Assembly: GCA_947581825.1 (NCBI GenBank)
Contig: CANPVP010000003.1
Coordinates: 155,310 to 219,309, forward strand
From: an uncultured Clostridia bacterium
GTDB lineage: Bacteria; Bacillota; Clostridia; TANB77; CAG-508
Reading direction: 5' to 3'
Length of the DNA: 64,000 nucleotides
The notes beneath the pieces are model-generated. The model did not search any database, was not told the origin of the DNA, and saw nothing but the letters and a program-made list of their open reading frames with translations. A program made the position numbers and the translations under genes. The first letter of the stretch is position 1. The number at the start of each line of letters is the position of its first letter. Below are positions 47,001-54,682 of the stretch, piece by piece.

Positions 47001-48440
47001 ATTTTTTATTTTCATAGCTCCAATTTCTGTTATTTTTTCATAATAAGGTGATATACCTGTTGTTTCCAAATCAAATACGCAATATTCTGTATCTATATCT
47101 TGTCCTTTATCTTTTGCTACATTTGGCATTTTATCTGGCACTAAATATGCTTCTACTCCATATATAATCTTTATATCACTTTTATTTTTTTGTAATAATT
47201 TATGTGCTTCTGGAAAAGCTTGTACTACTCCATGGTCAGTTATCGCAATTGATTTCATTCCCCATTTTATAGCTCTATTAATTAAATCTGTTGCTGGAGT
47301 TACAGCATCCATTTGACTCATTTGAGTATGCATATGAAGCTCTACTCTTTTTTCTTCTGCTGTATCCATTCTAATCAATTTTTTTCTACCTTCTGTTTCC
47401 AAAACTATATTTGCCATAACGCCAAGTTCTTTTGCATATGGATCAAACTGTGCATTTCCAACTACTTTTAATCCTTTTGCACCTTTAATTCTTGCAAAAG
47501 TTTTTTCTGCTTTCTCAGGATCTACAAAGCATTTACATGTAATAGTACTAGTTCCATCGAACAAATCAAACATTATTAGCCATTTCTCGCTTTTCAAAAC
47601 TCTAGCATCAGTTCTTATAACTTCTCCCTCTAAAGCAATTCTACCTATATCTGGAGTAATATCAGCAACTTTAACAACTGCATCTTTTAAACCATTTAAA
47701 GCTCTTTTTGCACCAACAATTAATGGTGTTTGTTCTTCCTCTTCAACAGGACTCTCCTCATGTTTTTCTGAATTTTCTTTCTGTTGTGCTTTCTCTTCTT
47801 TTTTTGCTTTAGGAGCTTTCTTCACTTCATCTTCTGATTTATCTTCTACATATGTTACTGTATGCTTTTCGATTGCCATTTTCTCCATTAATCTAAGATG
47901 TTCTTGATATTGTTCCATTGCTTCTTCTGAAATGTTTTCAGTAAACTTAACTTTATAATTTTTGTTGTATAAATTTTGTATTGTCTCTTCGATTACCTTA
48001 TCATATTTTCTTGCATATAAAAAATCTGCACCTTTTGTAGCTAACTCGATTGTTAATGTATTTCCTTCTGTTTTTGATATATTACTATTTTTCATTATGG
48101 CTCTAGCCATTGGATATTTCTTTTCTATATATTTTAAAACTTCATCCCAATGTTCATGAAATGAATTCTCATTTTCTTGTACAGGTTGATTATTCAATTC
48201 AGAATAATCAATAATAAGCTCAGTATTTTCAATATTAAATCTTTTTTGTAAATAATTCTCAAAATTAGAAAGTTCATTAGCTGATAGCAAAATATTTGAT
48301 TTTAAATTCATTTCTAATTTGTTAATTTTTTTATACATATTAACATTGACAATATGAGCTTTTCTTATATTATTTTCGTGATTATAGTCTCTAAATACTT
48401 CCCCTACTGTTTTTAATTCTTCATTCATTTGTGTATTCAC
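44034..48440 (-). CDS. polC: DNA polymerase III alpha subunit, PolC type
   Basis: The main replicative polymerase of low-GC Gram-positives, 1468 aa. In order: N-terminal domain (1-235), OB-fold (about 245-345) and the PHP domain, split by the exonuclease (LHMHTQMSQMDAVTP, ITDHGVV). The DEDDh proofreading exonuclease has FDLETTGISPYYEKITEIG (about 455-473). A zinc motif (CPNCKYSDFTDYG, CPKCG) and the polymerase core follow (GSRGSVGSSFVANM, EPDIDLNFSGDYQ, GQHPGGIIVVP). The last residues, NQISLFG, form a beta-clamp-binding peptide (QxSLF). The gene has no in-frame CGG in nearly 1470 codons. Confidence 0.97.
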   Translation of the reverse strand: MNTQMNEELKTVGEVFRDYNHENNIRKAHIVNVNMYKKINKLEMNLKSNILLSANELSNFENYLQKRFNIENTELIIDYSELNNQPVQENENSFHEHWDEVLKYIEKKYPMARAIMKNSNISKTEGNTLTIELATKGADFLYARKYDKVIEETIQNLYNKNYKVKFTENISEEAMEQYQEHLRLMEKMAIEKHTVTYVEDKSEDEVKKAPKAKKEEKAQQKENSEKHEESPVEEEEQTPLIVGAKRALNGLKDAVVKVADITPDIGRIALEGEVIRTDARVLKSEKWLIMFDLFDGTSTITCKCFVDPEKAEKTFARIKGAKGLKVVGNAQFDPYAKELGVMANIVLETEGRKKLIRMDTAEEKRVELHMHTQMSQMDAVTPATDLINRAIKWGMKSIAITDHGVVQAFPEAHKLLQKNKSDIKIIYGVEAYLVPDKMPNVAKDKGQDIDTEYCVFDLETTGISPYYEKITEIGAMKIKNGEVIDTFECFVNPEKPIPERVVEITHITNDMVKDAETIETVLPKFLEFIGDSVLVAHNAEFDVGFIRYNASIQQLKFDNTYIDTLKLAKDLFPDYKKYKLGIIADKLGIRVDVAHRALDDVKTLVQVFEVMLKMLKEKGVKTLKDIDELFKDEENSEAYKKLESYHAIILAKDYVGLKNLYKLVSYSHLNYFYKKPRILKRLYRKYSEGLILGSACEAGELYRAILNGKSDEEIEKIAKDYDYLEIQPIGNNMYLVRQEILPDEEAVKDINRKIVALGEKLNKPVVATCDVHFMDPQDEIYRRILQAGQGYDDADEQAPLYLRTTNEMLAEFDYLGPEKAYEVVVTNTNKISDMCEKISPISPEKCPPHIPGCEKMIEEIAMKRAKELYGDPLPEIVQTRLQKELDSIIKNGFSVMYIIAQKLVWKSNEDGYLVGSRGSVGSSFVANMTGITEVNSLQPHYRCPNCKYSDFTDYGVKNGFDLPDKVCPKCGTKLDKDGMDIPFETFLGFNGDKEPDIDLNFSGDYQGKAHRYTEVIFGKGTTFKAGTVGTVAEKTALGFVKKYYEERNLPVTNAEAMRLSTGCTGIKRTTGQHPGGIIVVPKGREIFEFTPIQHPADDPNSDIITTHFDYHSIDQNLLKLDILGHDDPTVIRMLQDITGIDPTKIPLDDKATMSIFSSTEAIGVTPEQIKSEVGTFGIPEFGTKFVRGMLVDTKPTTFEELIRISGLSHGTDVWLNNAQTLIQEGTVTLSEAICTRDDIMIYLIKQGLPSQSSFKIMEMVRKGKGLTPEYEAEMREHGVPDWYIDSCKKIKYMFPKAHAAAYVTMAFRIAWFKVHIPKAYYTAFFSIRAKQFDSEVMCHGKEKVKAKMKEIDMQGNAAANKDKDMYPVLELVLEMYERGIKFLPIDLYISKAEYFIMEEDGIRPPLTSIPGLGPIDAENIVKARENGEFMSIDELQIRAKIGKVAVETLKNAGVLDGMSQSNQISLFG

Positions 48441-48466
48441 CTTCTGATTTTTATGGTTATTTTATG

Positions 48467-48485
48467 CGGGCGACCATTGGTCGCC
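48467..48485. repeat. REP-like palindrome, RAYT-proximal
   Basis: CGGGCGACCATTGGTCGCC, the outer of two copies on the 3' side of the RAYT gene. Confidence 0.85.
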
Positions 48486-48536
48486 ATACGGTATATTTTT
48501 ATATTCTTCTTAATTTTCTATGTATTCTTTTTTGTA

Positions 48537-48556
48537 GGGGCGACCAATGGTCGCCC
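48537..48556. repeat. REP-like palindrome, RAYT-proximal
   Basis: GGGGCGACCAATGGTCGCCC, eight bases from the RAYT stop codon and preceded by GTA, which matches the GTAGGG boundary in inverse orientation to the copies on the other side. Confidence 0.88.
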
Positions 48557-48564
48557 GCCATTTT

Positions 48565-49014
48565 TTAAAAATATTTATCTTTCTGCCAATTTATAATATT
48601 GTTTTTTACATACTCTTTTATAACATAATATTCCTCTTCACTTCTTATAATATGTTCATAAAAAGATTTCTGCCAAATAGATTGTCCTATTTCTTTTGTG
48701 ATATAACCTTTATATTGCTTTACTATTCTAGAAATAGATATATCATTTTTATTAAATACCTGCATTATTATGTGAATGTGGTTTGGCATAACAATATATT
48801 CATCTACTTTTATATTTTTGTATATTTTCTCGACTGTCTGTATATATTTTTTTACTGTTTCTCCCGTTTCTGTCAGCTTTATTTTTTCATCTTTTATATT
48901 TCCTAGAATATTTTTTCTGTCTTTTATACATATTGTGATAAAATACATTCCTTCAGTAGTATAATCATAATACTTTAATCTTATGTTTTTTCTTTGGGGC
49001 TTGTTATTTTCCAT
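48565..49014 (-). CDS. REP-associated tyrosine transposase (RAYT, Y1_Tnp family)
   Basis: A 149-aa single-strand DNA nuclease of the IS200-like HUH class. The N-terminal RLKYYDYTTEGMYFITICIKDR matches the Y1_Tnp entry. The HUH motif is MPNHIHII (about 75-82). The RAYT signature WQKSFYEHIIR follows (about 115-125), with candidate catalytic Tyr in KQYKGYITKEIG. It is flanked on each side by two copies of the GGGCGACC palindrome, the layout called a REPtron. RAYTs are thought to process or spread REP hairpins and are usually not self-mobile. It lies between rseP and polC, a position where an essential gene cluster is usually unbroken. Confidence 0.9.
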   Translation of the reverse strand: MENNKPQRKNIRLKYYDYTTEGMYFITICIKDRKNILGNIKDEKIKLTETGETVKKYIQTVEKIYKNIKVDEYIVMPNHIHIIMQVFNKNDISISRIVKQYKGYITKEIGQSIWQKSFYEHIIRSEEEYYVIKEYVKNNIINWQKDKYF

Positions 49015-49092
49015 TAAATAATCCTTTCTTTGCCCCCTTGAGTATTATATTATAAATTCATTTGTAATACAATATTTTTATTATAATAATTA

Positions 49093-49117
49093 CGGGCGAC
49101 CACTGGTCGCCCCTACG
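49093..49117. repeat. REP-like palindrome, RAYT-proximal
   Basis: CGGGCGACCACTGGTCGCC followed by CCTACG, on the 5' side of the RAYT gene. Confidence 0.88.
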
Positions 49118-49160
49118 ATTATATTTATGTTTTTCCTAATTTTTTATGTGCTCTTTTTTC

Positions 49161-49185
49161 CGGGCGACCGATGGTCGCCCCTACG
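49161..49185. repeat. REP-like palindrome, RAYT-proximal
   Basis: CGGGCGACCGATGGTCGCC followed by CCTACG, the outer copy on the 5' side. The 68-bp spacing equals the start-to-start spacing of the pair on the other side within a few bases. Confidence 0.88.
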
Positions 49186-49223
49186 ATATATTTATATTGA
49201 ATTTTTTATACGTTACATTAAAT

Positions 49224-50486
49224 TTAGAATATTCTTAATATGTCATTATATGTTACAAATATTGCTAATATGAATAGTAGTGCAAATCCTGTAAGCTGAA
49301 GCCCTATTTCTACATTTTCTTCGATTGGTTTTCGGGTTATTGCTTCTATTAATAATAAGACTATTTTTCCTCCATCTAATGGTGGGAATGGTAGCAAATT
49401 TGTTACTCCTAATGATAATGAAATAAGAGCCAAATAATATACATATTCTGCTATTCCTTTTGTATCTGCTATTATTGAAGATATTCCAACTGGACCTGTT
49501 AATTGATCCATAGATGCTTTGCCTGTAAATAATTGTTTTAGATTATCAAATATTGCGAATACAAATTTTTGTGTGTCAAATAATCCATATTTTATTCGAT
49601 TATAAAATGTATTTTCTTCTACCTTAAAGGCTAATCCTAAAGTATATGTTGGAACTTTATCTAAAGTAACTTCAATTTCTAGTTCTTCATTATCTCTTAA
49701 TATTGAAAATGTTGCTTTTTCATCTTTAATCTCAGATATTAACTTTAATACTTTATATGGATCATTTTCAGTATCTTTCCCATTTACCTTTAAAATTACA
49801 TCTTTGTTCTCCAGTCCATATTTCTCAGCAGGACTACCACTATCTATACCTTTAATTTGTGTTTGCGTAGATTCTGATAAGTAAATTCCTGTATAATTTG
49901 TAAGTTCTTTAGTTGGGACTATTTTTTCATCAAATACTTCTTCGCCCCTTTTCACAGTTAAAGTTACTTCATCTCCATTTGATTCTTTAACTATGTCACT
50001 TATATCTTTTTTAAATACTACATTTTTATTATTTACCTTTATTATTCTATCTCCTGGAAGTATGTTAGATTGTTCTGCTGCATATCCTTCCATTTTATAA
50101 TCTATACTTGTTCCTAAAAAATCACCTTGAGCTGATGTAAATATGAAATATACCATTAATGCAAAAATAATATTTACTGTACCACCAGCAGCTACTATAA
50201 AAATTCTCTTTAGAATACTAGCTTTTGAGAAAGAACCTTCTTTTTCAGATTTTTCTACTTCTCCCTCCATACTAACAAATCCCCCTAAAGGGATAAGTCT
50301 TAAGCAATATTTAGTTTTAGTATTTTTACTATGCCAAATTGTTGGTCCAAAACCAATGGCAAATTCATTAACTGTAACTTTTGAAAGCTTTGCAGCTAGA
50401 AAATGCCCTCCTTCATGTATAAAGATTAAAAAGCCTAATAAAAATATTATTTTCAATGCATTAATAATAAAAACTATCATTAACAA
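49224..50486 (-). CDS. rseP: Site-2 protease RseP/RasP
   Basis: A membrane zinc protease that cleaves anti-sigma factors and signal-peptide remnants. The 420-aa protein has the active-site HEGGH (about 25-29) in the first membrane helix. GFGPTIW and LIPLGGFVSMEGE follow, then a PDZ domain (about 195-265) and the C-terminal LLPFPPLDGGKIV, with the catalytic Asp in LDGG. It could act on the membrane anti-sigma protein at 13944. It sits at the end of the cdsA cluster. The dxr gene often found between cdsA and rseP is absent. Confidence 0.93.
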   Translation of the reverse strand: MLMIVFIINALKIIFLLGFLIFIHEGGHFLAAKLSKVTVNEFAIGFGPTIWHSKNTKTKYCLRLIPLGGFVSMEGEVEKSEKEGSFSKASILKRIFIVAAGGTVNIIFALMVYFIFTSAQGDFLGTSIDYKMEGYAAEQSNILPGDRIIKVNNKNVVFKKDISDIVKESNGDEVTLTVKRGEEVFDEKIVPTKELTNYTGIYLSESTQTQIKGIDSGSPAEKYGLENKDVILKVNGKDTENDPYKVLKLISEIKDEKATFSILRDNEELEIEVTLDKVPTYTLGLAFKVEENTFYNRIKYGLFDTQKFVFAIFDNLKQLFTGKASMDQLTGPVGISSIIADTKGIAEYVYYLALISLSLGVTNLLPFPPLDGGKIVLLLIEAITRKPIEENVEIGLQLTGFALLFILAIFVTYNDILRIF

Positions 50487-50498
50487 TAAGCCTCCTAA

Positions 50499-51296
50499 TT
50501 ATATAATAAAGAACAAATATGTAAATGGAGCTATAAATAAAATACTATCTATTCTGTCTAGCATTCCACCATGTCCAGGAAATAGATTTCCTGAATCTTT
50601 TATTCCTGTATATCTTTTAATTGTTGATGCTGCCAAATCTCCAAATTGACTAATTATTGCTAATATTGCTATCATTATTCCCATTTTTAGATAAGCAAAT
50701 TCAGCATTAAAGAATGTATTAAAAATATATGTAAATGCTTGTGAAAATAATATTGCTCCTATAATTCCTCCGATACATCCCTCAATCGTTTTTTTAGGAC
50801 TAATATCTGTAAATTTATGTTTACCGAACTTAACTCCTACAAAGTAAGCACACATATCATTTATCCACGAAGCTACTAGAACATACCATATTAATAATCT
50901 TCCACTATTTAAAGCAAAAATCATTGGCAAAAATATTAAAAATCCAACAACATAAGCTATTCCAAAAAAAGTAATAATTGCATCATTTACAGTTGTTTTC
51001 ATATTGGTAACTATTATTTGAATAAATAAAATTGCACAAATTATTGGCAAACTAAATGTAGCTACATAAATTAAATATTCCTTTGGAATAAACTGAACAG
51101 CTATAATCAGTAAACAAGCTAAAAATCCTATCCATTCGATTGGTTTTGCTTTACCTTTAAATGCATTAAAATATTCTTTTAATGTTATTATAGCTACTGC
51201 TGTTATAAAAACGCTAAAAATGTATTTATCAGCAAAAATTAAAACAGCTACAATTATAGGTAAGCCTAATAATGCAGTTATAATTCTTTTAGCCAT
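50499..51296 (-). CDS. cdsA: Phosphatidate cytidylyltransferase
   Basis: Makes CDP-diacylglycerol for phospholipid synthesis. A 265-aa polytopic membrane protein with the family signature GDLAASTIKRYTGIKDSGN and then PGHGGMLDRIDS near the C-terminus (about 218-250). It lies 27 bp after uppS, in the usual order. Confidence 0.95.
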   Translation of the reverse strand: MAKRIITALLGLPIIVAVLIFADKYIFSVFITAVAIITLKEYFNAFKGKAKPIEWIGFLACLLIIAVQFIPKEYLIYVATFSLPIICAILFIQIIVTNMKTTVNDAIITFFGIAYVVGFLIFLPMIFALNSGRLLIWYVLVASWINDMCAYFVGVKFGKHKFTDISPKKTIEGCIGGIIGAILFSQAFTYIFNTFFNAEFAYLKMGIMIAILAIISQFGDLAASTIKRYTGIKDSGNLFPGHGGMLDRIDSILFIAPFTYLFFII

Positions 51297-51323
51297 ACTA
51301 TATTCCTTCTTTCAAAAAATTTT

Positions 51324-52043
51324 CTATTTTCCACCGAACCTTCTATTTCTTTTTTGATATTCGCGAATTGCTTCATCTAAATCGTCTTCTGAAAAATCTG
51401 GCCAATGTTTTGTAACAAAATAAAATTCTGAAAAAGCTAATTGCCAAGGTAAAAAATTACTTGTTCTAAGTTCGCCACTTGTTCTAATCAGCAAATCAGG
51501 ATCTGGCTGACCTGCAGTATATAAATTATTTGATATAAGATTTTCATCTATATCATCCAATGTAATTTCATTATTTATCAAACTATTAGCAATTTTTTTC
51601 AAGGCATATACAATCTCTGCTCTACCGCCATAATTAAAAGCTACATTCATAACTATTCCTGTATTTTCTTTTGTTCTTTCTATTGCTTTGTTTATACTAT
51701 TTTGTACTCCTTTTGATAAAGCTGTTATATCTCCTAATACTTTAATTTTTATGTTTTCTGTATCAGCTCTTTTTGAAAAATCATCTAAATAATTTTGAAG
51801 TAAAAGCATTAATGCACCTACTTCTTCTTTAGTTCTTTTCCAGTTTTCTGTTGAAAAAGCATATACAGTAAGATATTTTATTCCTATTTTGTTAGCATAT
51901 CTAACTATATTTTCTAATGTTTTCGCACCTTGTTTATGACCTTGCTTTGTTTCCAAATCATGTTCTCTTGCCCATCTTCTATTTCCATCCATTATAATTG
52001 CTATATGCTCTGGTAAGTTTGCAATTTCTTCTTTTTCTAACAT
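51324..52043 (-). CDS. uppS: Undecaprenyl diphosphate synthase
   Basis: Makes the C55 carrier lipid for cell wall synthesis. The 239-aa protein has IIMDGNRRWARE (about 16-27, catalytic Asp), YLTVYAFSTENWKR (about 58-71) and the C-terminal DLLIRTSGELRTSNFLPWQ with SEFYF. It is 12 bp after ispA. Confidence 0.95.
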   Translation of the reverse strand: MLEKEEIANLPEHIAIIMDGNRRWAREHDLETKQGHKQGAKTLENIVRYANKIGIKYLTVYAFSTENWKRTKEEVGALMLLLQNYLDDFSKRADTENIKIKVLGDITALSKGVQNSINKAIERTKENTGIVMNVAFNYGGRAEIVYALKKIANSLINNEITLDDIDENLISNNLYTAGQPDPDLLIRTSGELRTSNFLPWQLAFSEFYFVTKHWPDFSEDDLDEAIREYQKRNRRFGGK

Positions 52044-52055
52044 AAAGCCTCCATA

Positions 52056-52943
52056 TTACTTTTCTCTGTTTTCTATAAATAAAGTAAGTTCTTTTAAAAA
52101 TTCTGCCTTTTTTCCAAATCCTTCTAATGCTTCTAGAGCGTCTTTTATTACAATATCTAGTATTTCTTGTGACTCTTTTAAACCATAGGCTGCTATAAAA
52201 GTTGATTTACCTCTTGCTTTATCATTTCCCACTGGTTTTCCAGTAACTTCTACTTTTCCAGTTTCAGAAAGTATATCATCTTTTATTTGGAATGCTAAAC
52301 CTATTTTTTCTGCAAATTCGCCTAAGTTTTCTATTTCCTGTTCAGATGCATCTGCCAAAATTGCTCCTATTTGAACTGATGCTTTTATAAGAGCTCCAGT
52401 CTTGTGTTTATACATATATTCTAAGTATTCTCCTGTAATCATTTTACCTTCATACTCAGTATCTATATATTCTCCTATAATCATTTTATTAATACTTTCA
52501 GAAAATAATCCTAATGCTTCTATTTTTTTGAATATGTTTGCATCTGTTTCTTTCTTCAAATATTCAGACATTAAAGTATAAGCTTTATTAAGCAAGGCAT
52601 CTCCTGCTAAAATAGCTGTTGCTTCATTGAATTTAATATGATTTGTAGGTTTACCATGTCTTAAATTATCATTATCAATTCCTGGCAAATCATCATGAAT
52701 TAAAGAGAAATTATGAACCATTTCCATTGCAACTGCTAACATAAATACTTCTTCAATATTTTCTTTAAACATTTTATATGTTGCTAGCATAAGGATAGGT
52801 CTTAATCTTTTTCCACCAGCTAATAAACTATATTCTATAGACTCATTTAGAATCTTTTCAGGACATTCTTCTTTATTTACATATTTATTTAATTCTTTAT
52901 CTATCAATATTTGATAATTTTTTAGTTCTTCTTTAAAATCCAT
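52056..52943 (-). CDS. ispA: Farnesyl/geranyl diphosphate synthase (IspA-like)
   Basis: A short-chain trans-prenyl diphosphate synthase, 295 aa. It has GGKRLRPIL (about 38-46), first Asp-rich motif DDLPGIDNDNLRHGKPTNH (about 80-98), and KTGALI. The second motif reads QIKDDILSETG (about 219-229). The third position is Ser where IspA enzymes usually have DDxxD, so activity or chain length may differ. It supplies uppS, with which it is co-transcribed. No upstream isoprenoid-precursor genes are in the window. Confidence 0.88.
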   Translation of the reverse strand: MDFKEELKNYQILIDKELNKYVNKEECPEKILNESIEYSLLAGGKRLRPILMLATYKMFKENIEEVFMLAVAMEMVHNFSLIHDDLPGIDNDNLRHGKPTNHIKFNEATAILAGDALLNKAYTLMSEYLKKETDANIFKKIEALGLFSESINKMIIGEYIDTEYEGKMITGEYLEYMYKHKTGALIKASVQIGAILADASEQEIENLGEFAEKIGLAFQIKDDILSETGKVEVTGKPVGNDKARGKSTFIAAYGLKESQEILDIVIKDALEALEGFGKKAEFLKELTLFIENREK

Positions 52944-52974
52944 TATCTACTCCTAAATGGGTTGTATTAAGTTT

Positions 52975-53523
52975 TTATAATGTTGTTACTTCTTTTTCTT
53001 TAGCTGATGTAACTTCATCTATCTCAGCTATTTTTTTATCTGTGATTTTTTGTATTTTGTCTTCGGCATTTTTCAAATCATCCTCCGTTAATACACTATC
53101 TTTTTGCATACTTTTTGCTTGATCTATACCTTCTCTTCTTATAGCTCTAATTGCTACTTTAGCTTCTTCTGCCATTTTCTTAATATCTTTTACTATTTCT
53201 TTTCTTCTCTCTTCGTTTAATTCTGGGAAAGATAAACGAATTAATTTACCATCATTATTAGGATTTATACCTATATCTGATGCTAATATTGCTTTTTCTA
53301 TTTCTTTTAATAAACCTAAATCCCATGGTTGAATTACTATAAGTCTTGCTTCTGGAACTGATATTCCTGCTACTTGATTTATTGGTGTTGGAACACCATA
53401 GTAATCAACTTTTACTTTGTTTAGTATAGCTGGGTTTGCTCTTCCAGCTCTTATTTCTGATAAGTTTTCTTTGTAGACACTTATTGTTTTGTTCATTTTT
53501 TCTTCAATTTCATCAAAATTCAT
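52975..53523 (-). CDS. frr: Ribosome recycling factor
   Basis: Splits post-termination ribosomes with EF-G. The 182-aa protein has LSEIRAGRANPAILNKVKVDYYGVPTPINQVA (about 20-51), typical of RRF, and helices with RKEIVKDIKKMAEEAKVAIRAIRRE. It lies downstream of pyrH as in most bacteria, separated here by hairpin element B. Confidence 0.96.
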   Translation of the reverse strand: MNFDEIEEKMNKTISVYKENLSEIRAGRANPAILNKVKVDYYGVPTPINQVAGISVPEARLIVIQPWDLGLLKEIEKAILASDIGINPNNDGKLIRLSFPELNEERRKEIVKDIKKMAEEAKVAIRAIRREGIDQAKSMQKDSVLTEDDLKNAEDKIQKITDKKIAEIDEVTSAKEKEVTTL

Positions 53524-53589
53524 TTTAATTTCTCCTTTTTTTAATTTTATATAAATTTGGTTTTAATATCTTTGGTTAATTATTAACAC

Positions 53590-53765
53590 CCTAGAAATAT
53601 TATTTTTTACAATTAGCGACGTCTCGCAATGGAATGAGGTTAGAAATTGTTCAAAGCAAAAATGAGGGATGTTCAAAAACATTTGAAAGAGGCTCATTTT
53701 TGAATGTTACAATTTCTTACCGAATGCAATGAGCAGGAGTTAATTTAAAAAATAATATTTCTAGG
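53590..53765. repeat. Long hairpin element B (about 176 bp), MITE-like
   Basis: Fills the pyrH-frr gap. The outer arms are CCTAGAAATATTATTTTTTA and TAAAAAATAATATTTCTAGG, almost perfectly complementary. Inner arms such as TTAGAAATTGT with ACAATTTCTTA, and CAAAAATGAG with CTCATTTTTG, extend the stem. The TTAGAAATT core and the length are shared with element A at 41232. No ORF is present. Confidence 0.7.
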
Positions 53766-53805
53766 AGTATATTGGTTCAGTAAATCAATTTTTCAGCCAA
53801 TTATT

Positions 53806-54516
53806 TTACTCTTTTACAACTGTTCCGATTTTTTCTCCTTTTACTACTTTTACCATGTTTTCTGGTTCTCCTAAATCAAAAACTACTAGTGGAATATGGT
53901 TATCTCTACAAAGTGATGTTGCTGTTGAGTCCATAACCTTTAAGTCTTTATTTAGTATATCTAAATAAGTAATTTCATCATATTTTACTGCATTAGGATC
54001 TTCTTTTGGATCTGCTGAATATACTCCATCTATTGTTTTTGCAAAAAGTATTACCTCTGCATCTATTTCTGCTGCTCTTAATGCTGCTGTTGTATCTGTT
54101 GTGAAATATGGGTTACCTGTTCCAGCTGCAAATATTACAACTCTTCCTCTTTCTAGGTGTTTTAAAGCTTTTCTTTTTATATATGGCTCTGCAATTTGTC
54201 TCATTTCTATTGCAGTTTGAAGTCTAGTATGCAAACCTCTTGCTTCTAGTGCATCTTGCAAAGCTAAACCATTCATTGTTGTAGCTAGCATTCCCATATA
54301 ATCTGATGTAGTTCTTTCCATTTGTAGTCCATATCTACCACGCCAGAAATTTCCTCCACCAACAACTATAGCAACTTGCACACCTAAGTCTACAAGATTT
54401 TTTACTTGATCACATATTTTTCCAACGACATCAGAATATACTCCTGTTTTTTTATCTCCTGCTAAAGCTTCTCCACTTAGTTTTAATAAGACACGTTTAT
54501 ATTTTATTGTTTCCAA
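53806..54516 (-). CDS. pyrH: Uridylate kinase
   Basis: Phosphorylates UMP to UDP. The 236-aa protein of the amino-acid-kinase fold has [11 protein letters not shown] (about 10-20), [13 protein letters not shown] (about 51-63), [20 protein letters not shown] (about 131-150) and [12 protein letters not shown]. The tsf gene that often precedes it is not on this side; a surface-protein gene and its terminator are there instead. Confidence 0.96.
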   Translation of the reverse strand: METIKYKRVLLKLSGEALAGDKKTGVYSDVVGKICDQVKNLVDLGVQVAIVVGGGNFWRGRYGLQMERTTSDYMGMLATTMNGLALQDALEARGLHTRLQTAIEMRQIAEPYIKRKALKHLERGRVVIFAAGTGNPYFTTDTTAALRAAEIDAEVILFAKTIDGVYSADPKEDPNAVKYDEITYLDILNKDLKVMDSTATSLCRDNHIPLVVFDLGEPENMVKVVKGEKIGTVVKE

Positions 54517-54644
54517 TTATATACATCTCCATTCTTTGTTTTATACATTTGCTTTTTATCGTTATTATTCTAACACACATTATAGTAATATTTCCACTTT
54601 TTTTATAAAAAAAGAAAAATTTCCTACAATATAAAAAACAAAAA

Positions 54645-54672
54645 AGAGCAAAGATTTTAAAATCTTTGCTCT
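54645..54672 (-). terminator. Terminator of surface protein gene 1
   Basis: AGAGCAAAGATTTT is followed directly by AAAATCTTTGCTCT, a perfect 14-bp stem with a T-rich run on the minus strand, 11 bases past the stop. Confidence 0.85.
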
Positions 54673-54682
54673 CTAATTATAT

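Noticed and set aside
44034..48440. A further CGG shift in polC
   Set aside because: All ccg trinucleotides on the plus strand that I checked here are out of frame, and the protein is intact.
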